DNA from: an uncultured Bacteroidales bacterium
GTDB taxonomy: Bacteria; Bacteroidota; Bacteroidia; Bacteroidales; Bacteroidaceae
Assembly: GCA_902785075.1 (NCBI GenBank)
Contig: CACZXN010000003.1
Coordinates: 28,577-92,576, forward strand
Direction of reading: 5' to 3'
Length of the DNA: 64,000 nucleotides
In this document: piece by piece, positions 25,484 through 35,479 of the stretch
Layout of the letters: every line of letters starts with the position of its first letter
How positions within the stretch are numbered: position 1 is the stretch's first letter
The notes under the pieces: model-generated
Seen by the model: the letters and a program-made list of their open reading frames with translations, nothing else
What the model was told of the DNA's origin: nothing
The model's database searches: none
Program-made: the position numbers and the translations under genes

Positions 25484-28400
25484 CGCGAGGTATTCTTGCA
25501 GGCATACTTATTGCGTATGTATGCCTCATCATACTGATCAATATTCCTGCCATCCAACAGGCGATTGGAAGTTGGACTGCTGATTTTTTGTCAGAACAAA
25601 TCGGGAGTCAAGTACAGATTGGAAGCATAAAGCCAGGATTGCTGAACCGTATTATTATTGACGACCTCTATATCAAAGACCAAAGTCAACAGGAACTGAT
25701 ACGCATAGATAGGACTTCTGTAAAAATCAACCTGATAGCACTACTTGAAGGAAAAGTCAGAGTTTCAAACGCACAGCTATTCGGTCCTGTTCTCCACGTC
25801 AAAAAGACAAACCCTGATTCCTCATCAAACTTACAGTTTTTAATTGATGCATTCTCTTCTTCCGATGAAGAGGAGTCGAATCCATTAGACCTACGCATCA
25901 ATTCTTTTATCATGCGCAGAGGTCATCTGACATTTGATGTTGAAAGCGAACCGCATAAAGAAACTTTCGACCTTAATCACCTTGACATTAGCCATCTTGA
26001 CATGACTGTTTCGCTGAAAACCCTTACGGACGATAGTCTAAACCTCACAGTGAAACGGTTGAATTTCGAAGAAGAATTATCAGGACTACAACTCAAAAAA
26101 CTTGAAGCCCAAATTGAGGGAAACCTCAAACATGGGCAGGTTAGAGACCTCAGGTTGGAAACTCTCCAATCTACGCTAAACATTGATCACCTGTCTGCAG
26201 AATACGTGAACTATAAGAAAGACAAATCCTTCAAGTTCACAACAGAGATACATGACTCATATATCACACCTGTTGATTTCAAGGGATTGCTGCCACAACT
26301 CAGCGACCTCACTACCCCACTCAAATTGAATGCAAAAGCAGATGGCACCCATGATCATATCGAAATACACCAACTGCATCTTCAAACAGATAATTTTTCT
26401 TTAGTAGCAGATCTAAACGGCTATGCAAAGCATTTACAAACCGAGAAAAAGGAGTTGTTTGTAAATGTGAATCAATTGGCATTGGACAACAACACGAAAG
26501 CAATTCTTTTCAGACAACTGAGTCCAAACGCGGAAATGCCACCTATTATAGAGAATTTAGGTACAATAGGCTACAGAGGAACTATTCGGCAATATGACAA
26601 CCAGACCAGTGCAAATGGGCACATTACAAGCGAAGCAGGAAACATCCAGATTAAAGCTGACGTTCAAGAAGGAAATATTATCGACGCACATACAACCTCA
26701 GATGCCTTGAACTTTGGAAAATTATTAGGTCAACAAGACTTAGGGATTAGTTCTTTTGATCTCAACCTTAATGGAAGACTGATTGAGAACCAACAAGCTG
26801 AAGGCACTATTCAAGGGAATTTAGGTGTATTCGAATATAAAGGACATAAGTATCACGACATCACAATTGACGCCACTCGTAAACAGGGCAATATCAATGG
26901 CGTGATTAACATTGCAGACGAACTAGCCAATCTGGGGTTCACGGGCTCTTTCAATGAACACAACTCACAAATCACAGGCAAACTGCATGTAAAAAACTTC
27001 GCTCCACATGCTTTGAACTTGACAGATGGACTTGAAAACCAATCGTTGAGTATGTTGGCAGATATAGATATTCAAGGTAAAAAGCTAAACACTCTGCTTG
27101 GAAATGTGGACATCAACACAATTATCCTTACAGACAAGGAAGATAGTCTTAGCCTTGATCATCTTAATGTAAATTTCAGTCAAGAAGGAGTAGATAAAAT
27201 CATTGACATACACAGCGATTTTGCAGATGCTCATCTAAAAGGTAATATTGAGCCAGACGGTATCGTTGATGCGTTTAAGAACCAATTGGCATGCCACTTA
27301 CCTTCACTTGTGCATCATAAACACGGAAACCGTAATCAATTTGCCTTTGATGCCACAGTAATGCCGTCAGAGATTCTGAACCGTTTTGTTGAAACGGAAT
27401 ACACTCTTGAGGAACCCATCAGGATGGTTGGATTCATTGATGCAATTGCCGATACAATGACAGTCAGTATCGATGCTCCACGTATCAGCAAAGACGAAAG
27501 TATATATGTAGGTACTCACGTTATATGTACCAACTCCCCTCGAATGATGAGCGCCTCTGTTAACACCAAACAGAAACAAGGCCGGAGTACTATCAACTAT
27601 TTACTGACAGCTGATGCTAAAGACAACCGATTGGAAACATTTGTCAATTGGGAGGACAGGAAAACGAGCGTTACAAATGGCACAGTCTATGCTACAACTA
27701 CCTTTGCAGATAGTCTTGGAAAGGTAAATGCAAATGTAAGTGTACATAAATCGCAACTTGCCATCAATGACACAATCTGGCAGATAGCTCCCTCACATCT
27801 TCAATTATACGATAACCGTATCGCTTGTTCTGACGTGAAGATGTACAACGAAAACCAATCGATTGTGGTAAATGGTATTATTTCTGAGAAGATGTCAGAT
27901 TCTCTGATTGTAGACCTCAACAACATAGAAGTAGCATACATTACAGACATTGTTGACTTTACTGCTGTGCGTTTTCATGGACAGGTTTCCGGACAAGCAC
28001 AAATCAGCAACGTTTACAAGGACATCCACTTAAATGCCAATCTGATTGTCAACAACATGCACCTGCAAGAAGGAAGGCTTGGAACGGGCTACATCCAAGC
28101 ATTTTGGGATAATGCGACAAAGGGTATTCGGGTAAACGGTCATATTACCGATTTCTATAAACAATTGAACCGTACTACAGACGTTGAAGGATTCATTTCA
28201 CCCAGCCAGAACGATCTTGACCTAAAAGTAACCACTCACAATACGAATGCAGAATTCTTGAATGGTTTCCTATCATCCACATTCAAAAACATCAAAGGTA
28301 ATACCAATGGCGTGTTACACATCATCGGTCCATTAAACGATGTAAATCTTGTAGGTGACATTAGTGCTGATGTCGACTTAACCTTGAAAGCTACCAATGT

Positions 28401-29907
28401 AAATTATCACATCAATCCCGACGATACCATACGCCTGCGACCTTATCAGTTTGTCTTTAACAACATACGACTTACAGACCGTCTTGGAAATAGCGGACTC
28501 GTCAATGGTACGCTTGGGCACAAAAACATGAAAAACTTCAAGTACGATTTTGTCATCAACACCCAAAATCTCACTATTTATGATGAACATGAATTCAACT
28601 CCGATAAGTTCTATGCAACCGTTTATGCTAATGCAACTCTTGAGATTCATGGGTCTGATGGACATCCATTAAGGATGACTGCCGACGTAACACCTACACG
28701 AGGAAGTGTCTTTGCCTACGATGCAGCTACCCCCGATGCAATCAACTCAGGAAACTTCGTTGTATTTCATGATGTGTCACCTCAAGAGGCGCCAAAGAAA
28801 TACCTACTTTTCAATGGGGAAGATGAGGAAGAGGAAGAAATCAAAGAAGACAATGATGACAAACTCAAATATGAAGGCGATATTTTCATGGATATCAGCA
28901 TGCACGTCAATCCCGACTGCGAAATCAAGCTTCGCATGGACAATGTCGAAGATGGCTACATGTCTACATATGGTTCTGGTACCATTTTAGCGCACTATCA
29001 CAATAAAAGCCCGTTCACGCTCAATGGCATTTACCAAATTGAGGGAGGACGATACCGACTCTATCTTCAAGATATCATATTCCGAGACCTGGATTTGCAA
29101 AGAGGCAGTAATGTAGAATTTAATGGCAACCCATTCGATGCAGACATTCACCTTATCTGTCACCATATCATCAACTCGGTTCCATTACAAGACATCACAG
29201 CCGGAAATTCATTCGGAACCAACAGCAAAGTAAAAGTAATATGTGTGTTGGACATCACAGGCCAACTCGGCAACATGAACTTCGGATTTGACATTCAGTT
29301 ACCAAACGTCAACGATGAAACTCGCCAATTGGTAAAGAGTCTTATCAGTACGGAAGACGAAATGAACATGCAGATGATTTACTTGTTAGGACTGGGGCGA
29401 TTCTATTCAAATGAATACGCACGAGCAGCAGGAAATGCCGGTTCTGACCAAGCCGTCAATACATTGCTGTCATCTACGATTTCCGGACAAATCAACCAAA
29501 TGCTTTCGAACGTCATTGGACAAGACAGCAAATGGAACTTTGGTACAGGTCTGTCTACCGGAGAAAAAGGCTGGAATGACCTTGATGTTGAAGGAATCCT
29601 ATCTGGACGTCTCTTAAACGACAGACTGCTGATTAACGGAAATTTCGGATATCGTGACAATGCGCTTACCAATTCTGCTAACTTCATCGGAGACTTCGAT
29701 GTAAAATGGCGACTAACTGAAAACGGTAATACTTTCATCAAAGCATACAATCAGACAAATGATAGATATTTCACGAAGACCACTCTCAACACACAAGGAA
29801 TAGGCATCTCCTACCAACGCGATTTTGACTCGTGGAAGGCATTGTTCCGAAAGAAGATGAAAGAGGAAAAAGAAAAGAATCACAAAACAAAAAAACAAAC
29901 GAAATGA
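25462..29907 (+). CDS. tamB: TamB-like translocation/assembly module protein; start codon unclear
   Basis: About 1480 residues of repetitive beta-sheet, ending in the conserved TamB/DUF490 C-terminal domain ([53 protein letters not shown]). TamB proteins span the periplasm, anchored by an N-terminal helix, and work with TamA/BamA-type barrels in outer-membrane biogenesis. The helix ([18 protein letters not shown]) lies at about 25489-25542, but there is no ATG, GTG or TTG in frame between the stop at 25447 and 25588. The TTG at 25588 would delete the anchor. By comparison with typical starts (MKK...), translation should begin near 25462, where the codon is ATC. The start coordinate is a best estimate. 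The stop overlaps the nadE start (ATGA). Confidence 0.85.
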   Translation: MKKVKQITRGILAGILIAYVCLIILINIPAIQQAIGSWTADFLSEQIGSQVQIGSIKPGLLNRIIIDDLYIKDQSQQELIRIDRTSVKINLIALLEGKVRVSNAQLFGPVLHVKKTNPDSSSNLQFLIDAFSSSDEEESNPLDLRINSFIMRRGHLTFDVESEPHKETFDLNHLDISHLDMTVSLKTLTDDSLNLTVKRLNFEEELSGLQLKKLEAQIEGNLKHGQVRDLRLETLQSTLNIDHLSAEYVNYKKDKSFKFTTEIHDSYITPVDFKGLLPQLSDLTTPLKLNAKADGTHDHIEIHQLHLQTDNFSLVADLNGYAKHLQTEKKELFVNVNQLALDNNTKAILFRQLSPNAEMPPIIENLGTIGYRGTIRQYDNQTSANGHITSEAGNIQIKADVQEGNIIDAHTTSDALNFGKLLGQQDLGISSFDLNLNGRLIENQQAEGTIQGNLGVFEYKGHKYHDITIDATRKQGNINGVINIADELANLGFTGSFNEHNSQITGKLHVKNFAPHALNLTDGLENQSLSMLADIDIQGKKLNTLLGNVDINTIILTDKEDSLSLDHLNVNFSQEGVDKIIDIHSDFADAHLKGNIEPDGIVDAFKNQLACHLPSLVHHKHGNRNQFAFDATVMPSEILNRFVETEYTLEEPIRMVGFIDAIADTMTVSIDAPRISKDESIYVGTHVICTNSPRMMSASVNTKQKQGRSTINYLLTADAKDNRLETFVNWEDRKTSVTNGTVYATTTFADSLGKVNANVSVHKSQLAINDTIWQIAPSHLQLYDNRIACSDVKMYNENQSIVVNGIISEKMSDSLIVDLNNIEVAYITDIVDFTAVRFHGQVSGQAQISNVYKDIHLNANLIVNNMHLQEGRLGTGYIQAFWDNATKGIRVNGHITDFYKQLNRTTDVEGFISPSQNDLDLKVTTHNTNAEFLNGFLSSTFKNIKGNTNGVLHIIGPLNDVNLVGDISADVDLTLKATNVNYHINPDDTIRLRPYQFVFNNIRLTDRLGNSGLVNGTLGHKNMKNFKYDFVINTQNLTIYDEHEFNSDKFYATVYANATLEIHGSDGHPLRMTADVTPTRGSVFAYDAATPDAINSGNFVVFHDVSPQEAPKKYLLFNGEDEEEEEIKEDNDDKLKYEGDIFMDISMHVNPDCEIKLRMDNVEDGYMSTYGSGTILAHYHNKSPFTLNGIYQIEGGRYRLYLQDIIFRDLDLQRGSNVEFNGNPFDADIHLICHHIINSVPLQDITAGNSFGTNSKVKVICVLDITGQLGNMNFGFDIQLPNVNDETRQLVKSLISTEDEMNMQMIYLLGLGRFYSNEYARAAGNAGSDQAVNTLLSSTISGQINQMLSNVIGQDSKWNFGTGLSTGEKGWNDLDVEGILSGRLLNDRLLINGNFGYRDNALTNSANFIGDFDVKWRLTENGNTFIKAYNQTNDRYFTKTTLNTQGIGISYQRDFDSWKALFRKKMKEEKEKNHKTKKQTK

Positions 29908-31850
29908 AGTACGGATTTATCAAGGTAGCAGCAGCAGTACCTCAAGTAAAAGTAGGTGACTGCCAATGGAATGCAAACCAGATTGAAAGCCTCGTAGCGC
30001 AGGCAGAAGGTAAAGGTGTGGAAATCATCTGTTTCCCCGAACTCTGTATCACGGGATACACCTGTGCTGACCTCTTTTTGCAACAGCAATTGTTAGAGAG
30101 TTGCGAAAATGCACTCTTCCGTCTGCTCGACGTAACCCGTTCACTGAACATCATCATCATTGTCGGAATACCGATTCGTATCAACTCCATGATGTTCAAT
30201 GCTGCAGCTGTCATACAGAAAGGAAAGATTCTCGGCATCGTACCAAAGACACATATTCCTAATTATAAGGAATTCTACGAAAAGCGGTGGTTTACTTCAG
30301 GAAACGGAATACATACCAACGTAACGATTTGCGCACAAACTGTTACAATTTCTCGTAACCTGCTGTTCCAGACAAGCAACTGCAACTTCGGTATCGAAAT
30401 CTGTGAAGACCTATGGGCACCAATTCCGCCAAGCTCTACACTTGCCTTACAAGGTGCAGATATCATTTTCAACTTATCAGCTACTGACGAAGTTGTTAGC
30501 AAACACGACTATCTATGTAGCTTGCTAATGCAACAATCAGCACGATGCATAAGCGGATATGTTTATGCATCAAGTGGATTTGGGGAATCCTCACAAGATC
30601 TTGTCTTTGCAGGAAACGCCATGATTTACGAAAACGGAAAACTGTTAGCTGCTGGTAAACGGTTCGAGATGAAAGAACAATTGATTATCTCTGAAATTGA
30701 TGTCGATTACCTGCGTTCTGCACGCCAAGCCAACATTACATTTGCTGACAGTCAGTTGTCTGCACCACAGCCAACCATCGCTCAGGCAGTTTCCTATGAC
30801 GAATGGAATGGAGTCCCCACCCTCACTCGAGCAATCGACCCAAGCCCGTTTGTTCCAAAGGGTGATTTGCTCAATCAGCGCTGTGACGAAATATTTGCCA
30901 TTCAAGTGGCAGGCTTAGCAAAACGTATCGTTCACATCAATGCGAAAACCCTCGTTATCGGAATCTCGGGTGGACTCGACTCCACTTTAGCGCTCCTCGT
31001 AGCAGCCAAAACAATGGACAAGCTGAACAGAAGTCGCAAAGACATCATTGCAATCACAATGCCTGGATTTGGCACTACTGACCGGACATATACGAATGCC
31101 CTCGCGCTGATGAAATCATTAGGAGTCACCCTCAGGGAGATTTCTATCAAAGAAGCCTGCATCCAACATTTCAAAGATATCAACCACGATATCAACAACC
31201 ACGATGTGACCTATGAAAACAGTCAAGCACGCGAACGCACCCAGATTCTGATGGATATTGCCAATCAAGAAGGAGGAATTGTTGTTGGCACAGGCGACCT
31301 TTCCGAATTGGCTTTAGGATGGGCCACCTATAATGGCGACCACATGTCAAACTATGGAGTCAACGGCTCTGTTCCAAAAACCTTAGTACGCCATCTGGTC
31401 ACATGGGTAGCAAACACAAGTGTTGACGAGGCATCAAAAGCCACTCTGCTCGACATCGTTGACACTCCTATTAGCCCCGAACTCATTCCTGCTGACGAGA
31501 ACGGACAAATCAAGCAGAAGACGGAAAACTTAGTCGGTCCTTACGAATTGCATGATTTCTTCCTCTATCACTTCATCCGCAATGCATTCACACCAGCAAA
31601 AATCTTCTTTCTTGCTCAACAAGCATTTAAAGGGACATACGATGATGAAACAATCCTAAAGTGGTTGCGAACCTTCTATCGGAGATTCTTTAGCCAGCAG
31701 TTCAAACGCTCTTGCATACCAGACGGACCCAAAGTTGGAAGTGTGAGTCTCAGCCCTCGAGGTGACTGGCGCATGCCAAGCGATGCAACATCAACCGAAT
31801 GGCTCAAGAATCTTGACGAGGCCACATCCTCACTTCCTTTATTTTCATAA
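29904..31850 (+). CDS. nadE: Glutamine-dependent NAD+ synthetase
   Basis: 648 residues from [12 protein letters not shown]; the start overlaps the tamB stop as ATGA, which fixes it over an upstream in-frame codon. The N-terminal nitrilase-like glutaminase has Glu46 (FPEL), Lys115 (IVPKTH) and Cys167 (EICEDLW). The C-terminal synthetase has the PP-loop SGGLDSTLAL and GTGDLSELALGW. It makes NAD+ from deamido-NAD+, ATP and glutamine, with ammonia channelled between domains. Cytoplasmic. Part of the ribH-tamB-nadE-ettA-nuclease run. Confidence 0.97.
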   Translation: MKYGFIKVAAAVPQVKVGDCQWNANQIESLVAQAEGKGVEIICFPELCITGYTCADLFLQQQLLESCENALFRLLDVTRSLNIIIIVGIPIRINSMMFNAAAVIQKGKILGIVPKTHIPNYKEFYEKRWFTSGNGIHTNVTICAQTVTISRNLLFQTSNCNFGIEICEDLWAPIPPSSTLALQGADIIFNLSATDEVVSKHDYLCSLLMQQSARCISGYVYASSGFGESSQDLVFAGNAMIYENGKLLAAGKRFEMKEQLIISEIDVDYLRSARQANITFADSQLSAPQPTIAQAVSYDEWNGVPTLTRAIDPSPFVPKGDLLNQRCDEIFAIQVAGLAKRIVHINAKTLVIGISGGLDSTLALLVAAKTMDKLNRSRKDIIAITMPGFGTTDRTYTNALALMKSLGVTLREISIKEACIQHFKDINHDINNHDVTYENSQARERTQILMDIANQEGGIVVGTGDLSELALGWATYNGDHMSNYGVNGSVPKTLVRHLVTWVANTSVDEASKATLLDIVDTPISPELIPADENGQIKQKTENLVGPYELHDFFLYHFIRNAFTPAKIFFLAQQAFKGTYDDETILKWLRTFYRRFFSQQFKRSCIPDGPKVGSVSLSPRGDWRMPSDATSTEWLKNLDEATSSLPLFS

Positions 31851-31870
31851 CCCATCATTTCCCTACCGCT

Positions 31871-33568
31871 ATGGCAACAGTAGACGATAAAAAAATCATT
31901 TTCTCGATGGTCGGTGTTTCGAAGACCATCCAACAGAATCAGAAACAAGTACTCAAAAACATATACCTTTCGTTCTTTTATGGTGCAAAGATTGGTATCA
32001 TAGGTCTGAATGGTGCAGGAAAATCCACATTGATGAAAATCATTGCGGGCATCGACCAACAATATCAAGGCAATGTTGTATGGAGTCCTGGATATTCCGT
32101 TGGCTACCTGCCACAAGACCCTCAACTCGATGCAACCAAAACCGTCAAAGAAAATGTGATGGAAGGCGTACAACATGTCTACGATGCCCTGAAGGAATAT
32201 GACGAGATTAACCAGAAATTCGGGTTGCCTGAGTATTATGAAGATCCTGACAAGATGGAACAACTCATGACTCGCCAAGCCGAACTACAGGATATCATTG
32301 ATTCTACTGATGCATGGAACATGGACAGCATACTCGAACGAGCAATGGACGCTCTTCGTTGTCCACCAGCCGATTGGTCGGTTGAAAACCTCTCAGGGGG
32401 TGAACGTCGTCGTGTAGCCCTTTGCAGGCTTTTGCTTCAAAAACCCGATGTGCTACTGCTCGACGAGCCTACCAACCACCTCGACGCTGAGAGTATCGAC
32501 TGGTTGGAGCAACACCTCCAGCAATACGAAGGAACCGTTATCGCAGTCACCCACGACCGCTACTTCCTCGATGATGTAAGCGAATGGATTCTTGAACTCG
32601 ACCGCGGAGAAGGCATTCCGTGGAAAGGCAATTACTCATCATGGCTTGAGCAAAAAACCTTACGCATGGCTCAAGAGGAAAAGACAGAAAGCAAACGTCG
32701 TAAAACCCTTGAACGTGAGTTAGAATGGGTGCGCATGGCGCCAAAAGCACGTCAGGCAAAAGGTAAGGCACGTCTGAATTCATACGACAAATTGCTTAAT
32801 GAAGACCAAAAGGAACGAGAACAAAAGCTAGAGATATTCATACCTAACGGACCAAGGCTTGGTAATAAAGTGATTGAGGCCGAACATGTAGCAAAAGCAT
32901 TTGGCGAAAAAGTGCTGTTCCGCAATCTCAATTTCAACCTGCCACCAAACGGCATCGTTGGCGTTATCGGTCCGAATGGAGTTGGCAAAACTACCCTGTT
33001 CCGCCTGATCATGGGGCTAGAAAAAGCCGATGCAGGTACTTTTAACGTAGGTGAAACCGTAAAACTCAGCTATGTTGACCAGCAACATCAAGATATCATA
33101 CCCGACAAGAGCGTTTACCAAGTAGTGAGTCAGGGCAACGAAACCATTCGTATGGGAGGTCGCGACATCAATGTCCGAGCCTATCTCAGCCGTTTTAATT
33201 TCAACGGAGCCGATCAGGAAAAACTCTGTGGAGTTCTCTCTGGTGGCGAACGCAATCGTCTGCAACTGGCTATTGCACTCAAACAAGAAGGTAATGTACT
33301 TCTGCTGGATGAGCCTACCAACGACATCGACGTCAACACCCTCCGCGCTCTCGAAGAGGGTTTGGAATCGTTTGCTGGATGCGCCGTCATCATCAGCCAC
33401 GACCGTTGGTTCCTCGACCGTATTTGCACACACATCCTTGCCTTCGAAGGCAATGGTGAAGTCTTTTGGTTCGAAGGGTCATATACCGACTATGAGGCCA
33501 ACAAAGCCAAACGACTTGGAATCGAAGAACCTAAACGCATACGCTATCGTAAATTAATCGATGACTAA
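31871..33568 (+). CDS. ettA: ABC-F protein, energy-dependent translational throttle EttA
   Basis: 565 residues with two ABC domains: first Walker A GLNGAGKST (45-53), signature LSGGERRRVALCRLL and Walker B LLLDEPTNHLD; second IGPNGVGKTT, LSGGERNRLQLAIAL and LLLDEPTNDID. The inter-domain linker (ELEWVRMAPKARQAKGKARLNSYDKL) and the arm insertion are EttA-like. In bacteria EttA sits in the ribosomal E site and gates the first peptide bond according to ATP/ADP ratio. No transmembrane segments. It starts 20 bases after nadE. Confidence 0.93.
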   Translation: MATVDDKKIIFSMVGVSKTIQQNQKQVLKNIYLSFFYGAKIGIIGLNGAGKSTLMKIIAGIDQQYQGNVVWSPGYSVGYLPQDPQLDATKTVKENVMEGVQHVYDALKEYDEINQKFGLPEYYEDPDKMEQLMTRQAELQDIIDSTDAWNMDSILERAMDALRCPPADWSVENLSGGERRRVALCRLLLQKPDVLLLDEPTNHLDAESIDWLEQHLQQYEGTVIAVTHDRYFLDDVSEWILELDRGEGIPWKGNYSSWLEQKTLRMAQEEKTESKRRKTLERELEWVRMAPKARQAKGKARLNSYDKLLNEDQKEREQKLEIFIPNGPRLGNKVIEAEHVAKAFGEKVLFRNLNFNLPPNGIVGVIGPNGVGKTTLFRLIMGLEKADAGTFNVGETVKLSYVDQQHQDIIPDKSVYQVVSQGNETIRMGGRDINVRAYLSRFNFNGADQEKLCGVLSGGERNRLQLAIALKQEGNVLLLDEPTNDIDVNTLRALEEGLESFAGCAVIISHDRWFLDRICTHILAFEGNGEVFWFEGSYTDYEANKAKRLGIEEPKRIRYRKLIDD

Positions 33569-33580
33569 TTCCCAACGACT

Positions 33581-34459
33581 ATGAAAACTATTCGCCTCAT
33601 CCCCATTCTGGCACTCTCTGCAATCGCCTTTATCTTGTCATGCTCGAAAGATGGCGACAGCAATGTCATTTTCTCCGACATCAATCTGGGGAAATACGAA
33701 TCACGTCTTGAAGTGCCACGACTCCAAGCAAATGGAACTCTGTTCATACAACACAGCACAAAGGTCGGAAACGACTCCGTCATGACCTACTGCCTCGAAT
33801 ACAATCCTGTCAAGAACCATTCTCGCTGGATTGCTTTCCGATTTGATGGCAAGACGCGAGATTTGGGAAGCGGACGCACAAACGCATGGGCAGACGATCC
33901 TAAGCTTGCAAAAAAATATCAGATTGGACATGGAGCCTTTAGTCGCTACACCCGCGGTCACCTATGCGCCTCCTACGATCGTCAATATAGTATCGAGGCC
34001 AATCGCCAAACTTTTTACATGACCAATATGTCGCCCATGCAATACGACTTCAATGGAAACTACTGGACAGCATTCGAGCAATACGTTCAAGCCCTTGGTC
34101 GGGACGCTAGTTTTGCCGATACACTTTATGTCGTCAAGGGGGGTACTCTCGACCAGACACAAGGAACGGTAAAAAGCAGTGGAGGGTTCTCTGTCGTCAT
34201 TCCAAAGTACTACTTCATTGCTTTGATGCGATTCAAGGCCGGAGCCTACAGTGCCATCGGATTTTGGGTTGAACACAAAGACTACGGCTACTCAGGTAAC
34301 AACTACGCACCAAGCTATGTAGTTAGCGACAAAGCCATCAACATTGATGCCCTGGAAGCAAAAACAGGTATCGATTTCTTCCACAATCTCCCAAACCTCA
34401 CAGAAGACGCAATCGAATCAGAAGACATAGAAACCCTGAAAGCCGAATGGTTCAAATAA
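33581..34459 (+). CDS. DNA/RNA non-specific endonuclease lipoprotein (NUC1 family)
   Basis: 292 residues with lipoprotein signal (IPILALSAIAFILSC, then SKDGDSN). The beta-beta-alpha metal nuclease core has FSRYTRGHLCASYDRQ and YMTNMSPMQYDFNGNYW. The usual DRGH reads TRGH; the catalytic His and downstream Asn are kept. It probably degrades extracellular DNA or RNA at the cell surface, giving nucleotides or phosphate, or clearing DNA. It starts 12 bases after ettA, on the same unit, and is the last gene before the palindrome array and terminator. Confidence 0.88.
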   Translation: MKTIRLIPILALSAIAFILSCSKDGDSNVIFSDINLGKYESRLEVPRLQANGTLFIQHSTKVGNDSVMTYCLEYNPVKNHSRWIAFRFDGKTRDLGSGRTNAWADDPKLAKKYQIGHGAFSRYTRGHLCASYDRQYSIEANRQTFYMTNMSPMQYDFNGNYWTAFEQYVQALGRDASFADTLYVVKGGTLDQTQGTVKSSGGFSVVIPKYYFIALMRFKAGAYSAIGFWVEHKDYGYSGNNYAPSYVVSDKAINIDALEAKTGIDFFHNLPNLTEDAIESEDIETLKAEWFK

Positions 34460-34559
34460 GAACGAACGGATATATAAATTATAATAGGGTTAGAGGATAG
34501 TTTATATATGCGGACATCTTATACAGAAAAACTATTTCTGGTACAGTAGAATTATTGCC

Positions 34560-34615
34560 GGAGTGCACTCAAATAATTTTTGGAGTGCACACGAACAAAT
34601 GTTAGAGTGCACTCC
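34560..34615. repeat. Three 22-bp repeats with a GAGTGCACTC palindrome core
   Basis: GGAGTGCACTC at 34560, GGAGTGCACAC at 34582 and AGAGTGCACTCC at 34604: exactly 22 bp between starts. The remaining 11 bases of each unit are A+T-rich and loosely alike (AAATAATTTTT, GAACAAATGTT, AGCAAGTATTT). The core is self-complementary. Located between the nuclease stop and the terminator next to two tRNA genes. Confidence 0.75.
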
Positions 34616-34642
34616 AGCAAGTATTTGACGTTATAAAACAGA

Positions 34643-34679
34643 AAAAGAGCATCACTTCGTTGTGAAGTAATGCTCTTTT
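34643..34679. terminator. Bidirectional terminator between nuclease and tRNA genes
   Basis: AAAAGAGCATCACTTC and GAAGTAATGCTCTTTT pair (15 of 16 positions) around GTTGT, with T- or A-runs on both sides. It can end the plus-strand nuclease transcript and the minus-strand tRNA transcript. Confidence 0.85.
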
Positions 34680-34681
34680 TG

Positions 34682-34753
34682 TAGCGCCTACGAGAATCGA
34701 ACTCGTGTTCCATGCGTGAGAGGCATGTGTCCTAGCCGCTAGACGAAAGCGCC
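34682..34753 (-). tRNA. tRNA-Glu (anticodon CTC)
   Basis: 72 bases. Acceptor GGCGCTT pairs with AGGCGCT (two wobbles); D-arm GTCT/GGAC; anticodon stem CATGC/GCATG around CTCTCAC, giving anticodon CTC; T-arm ACGAG-TTCGATT-CTCGT; discriminator A. The TTCGTCTAG-type D-arm is typical of tRNA-Glu. CCA is not encoded. It follows tRNA-Ser by 18 bases. Confidence 0.92.
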
Positions 34754-34771
34754 AAGTATAAGGAGAGTGTG

Positions 34772-34858
34772 CGGAAGGAGGGGGATTCGAACCCCCGGTA
34801 CGGTTACCCGCACGGCAGTTTAGCAAACTGCTGGTTTCAGCCACTCACCCATCCTTCC
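34772..34858 (-). tRNA. tRNA-Ser (anticodon GCT)
   Basis: 87 bases. Acceptor GGAAGGA/TCCTTCC, discriminator G, D-loop GTGGCTGAAA, anticodon stem GCAGT/ACTGC around TTGCTAA (anticodon GCT), long variable arm (CCGTGCGGGTAACCGTACC) and T-arm GGGGGTTCGAATCCCCC. The long variable arm and discriminator confirm serine. Probably the first gene of a tRNA-Ser-tRNA-Glu transcript. Confidence 0.95.
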
Positions 34859-34983
34859 CTAAAGACAAGCATTGTCTGATCCATTTTTGCTTTCTAAGTC
34901 CCGTTTTTGTGCTGGGTTTCGAAAAGCGAGTGCAAATTTAGACTTTTTTTTTATATAAACCAAATATTTTCAAAGAAAAATCA

Positions 34984-34991
34984 TATCTTTG
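34984..34991 (+). promoter_or_regulatory. -7 box upstream of the FdtA-like gene
   Basis: TATCTTTG, 20 bases before the ATG at 35012. The -33 region is A+T-rich without a clear TTTG. Confidence 0.5.
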
Positions 34992-35011
34992 CATAAAAAT
35001 AATGAAAAAAC

Positions 35012-35425
35012 ATGGAAGTAGACAGAAAATACGGGCTTCCCGAATGCGCAAAACTCATCGAAGTGGGTTCGGCTATCGACCAGCGAGGCCAACTGTGTTT
35101 TACAGAGAATTCGTGTCTTCCGTTCAAGATTGAACGTGTGTTTTGGATATCCAATATTCCTAAGGGACAGACCCGCGGTATGCATGCTCACAAGATTTGT
35201 GCAGAGATTGTGTTTCCTGCCCAAGGAGAGTTCGATATGTTTGTGAGTGATAAGGATGGTGAACGCACTTATCATATGAGTCGTCCAGACGTGGGCATCT
35301 ACATCGGACCGAATGTGTGGTGCGAACTCCGCAACTTTACACCCAATGCCGTGTGTGTGGTATTGGCATCCCACAAATACATTGCAGAGGGATATGTGAA
35401 CGACTATGAAGAGTTTAAGAAATAA
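35012..35425 (+). CDS. WxcM/FdtA-like sugar 3,4-ketoisomerase (cupin)
   Basis: 137 residues, a single cupin domain: RVFWISNIPKGQTRGMHAHKICAEIVFPAQGEF, then IYIGPNVWCELRNFTPNAVCVVLASHKYIAEGYVNDYEEF. The RGxHAH motif and the C-terminal YxxDYEEF are FdtA/QdtA family marks. These enzymes move the keto group of dTDP-4-keto-6-deoxyglucose from C4 to C3 on the way to 3-amino-sugars of surface polysaccharides. No aminotransferase gene is nearby, so the substrate is uncertain. It is followed by a FemAB/GNAT-like gene that may act on the product. Confidence 0.85.
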   Translation: MEVDRKYGLPECAKLIEVGSAIDQRGQLCFTENSCLPFKIERVFWISNIPKGQTRGMHAHKICAEIVFPAQGEFDMFVSDKDGERTYHMSRPDVGIYIGPNVWCELRNFTPNAVCVVLASHKYIAEGYVNDYEEFKK

Positions 35426-35479
35426 CAACACTCTTTGAGTGAAGGAATGACAGGAGGAGTAACAGAAGGGAGATCAAAC

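Noticed and set aside
25440..25490. Programmed -1 frameshift from ribH into tamB
   Set aside because: No X XXY YYZ slippery heptamer or downstream hairpin was found, and ribH has a normal end.
25588..29907. TTG at 25588 as the tamB start
   Set aside because: It would remove the N-terminal membrane anchor that is clearly encoded just upstream in the same frame.
34560..34615. CRISPR array
   Set aside because: Units are short with no unique spacers of constant length and no cas genes nearby.
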